Assembly: GCA_037042185.1 (NCBI GenBank)
Contig: JAXQJY010000031.1
Span: 496,001-560,000, forward strand
Length of the DNA stretch: 64,000 bases
Direction of reading: 5' to 3'
Source: Sordariomycetes sp. S80-01Y
Lineage: Eukaryota > Ascomycota > Sordariomycetes
The notes under the pieces were generated by a model. It worked only from the letters and a program-made list of their open reading frames with translations, was not told the origin of the DNA and did no database searches. Both the position numbers and the translations under genes were made by a program. Within the stretch, counting starts at the first letter, position 1; every line of letters starts with the position of its first letter. Positions 63,890-64,000 of this stretch are shown here, piece after piece.

Positions 63890-64000
63890 TCATTTCCCGT
63901 CCAGGTGAGTCAGCCTCATCTCGACGGCCCGCCTGTGGGCCTCGAGCTCCTCCACCTTTGCGAGCCTCATGACGGCGGAGCCGACGTTGCGCAGGCCGTC
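63890..64000 (-). CDS. HIS4: HIS4 3' end, histidinol dehydrogenase domain (partial)
   Basis: The last 36 codons are in the window; the rest lies beyond 64000. GLRNVGSAVMRLAKVEELEAH and RRAVEMRLTHL match the conserved C-terminus of histidinol dehydrogenase (GL-x-NIGP...LA-x-VE-x-L-x-AH). In fungi this is the last domain of the trifunctional histidine-synthesis enzyme His4. It ends in GK-stop. Confidence 0.85.
   Translation of the reverse strand, partial: DGLRNVGSAVMRLAKVEELEAHRRAVEMRLTHLDGK

Overview
The window comes from a filamentous ascomycete. The evidence is short GT..AG introns of about 41-180 bp with CTAAC/CTGAC-like branch sites, fungal-only families (Meu6-like PH protein, Zn2Cys6 regulator, Msc7-like aldehyde dehydrogenase relatives, OTT_1508-type deaminase) and fungal promoter texture. 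A Sordariomycete, possibly near Colletotrichum, would fit, but that is an inference from general resemblance only. All exon limits below were read by eye from splice signals, reading phase and family similarity.

Region 1 (1-24.5 kb) is mostly conserved housekeeping: a hybrid histidine kinase, two small mitochondrial genes facing each other (LYRM2-type LYR protein and ribosomal protein bL36m), an orphan 894-aa protein, a 5.7 kb stretch without convincing genes, a Meu6-like PH protein with C-ending codons, then four minus-strand genes (PLAC8 protein, histone N-acetyltransferase Naa40/Nat4, IMP dehydrogenase, secreted alkaline phosphatase).

Region 2 (26.6-44.1 kb) is the most interesting part: a regulator with two C2H2 fingers plus a Zn2Cys6 cluster, followed by a LigB-type extradiol dioxygenase, a CocE/S15 hydrolase, a flavin monooxygenase fused to an acetoacetate-decarboxylase-like domain, a fumarylacetoacetase-like hydrolase with a changed substrate pocket, a cupin, a small hydrophobic protein, a membrane-anchored aldehyde dehydrogenase-like pseudoenzyme and an MFS transporter. 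The nine genes alternate strand one by one, giving four divergent shared promoters. Two of these carry a closely matching 15-bp CGG-N6-CCG site. No polyketide synthase, peptide synthetase or terpene cyclase is present. I infer a catabolic or detoxifying cluster: hydroxylation, extradiol ring cleavage, C-C hydrolysis, then export, with the fused and pseudoenzyme members as new elements. The substrate is unknown.

Region 3 (44.9-53.8 kb) is accessory: an OTT_1508-like nucleotide/nucleic-acid deaminase, a C2H2 protein, a 2EXR/F-box-like protein, AT-rich stretches with a probable LTR fossil, a secreted lipase and a small secreted cysteine-rich protein. Region 4 (54.1-64 kb) returns to conserved genes: a membrane FN3/coiled-coil protein, the lipin-type phosphatidate phosphatase and the 3' end of HIS4 (histidinol dehydrogenase domain) running off the window.
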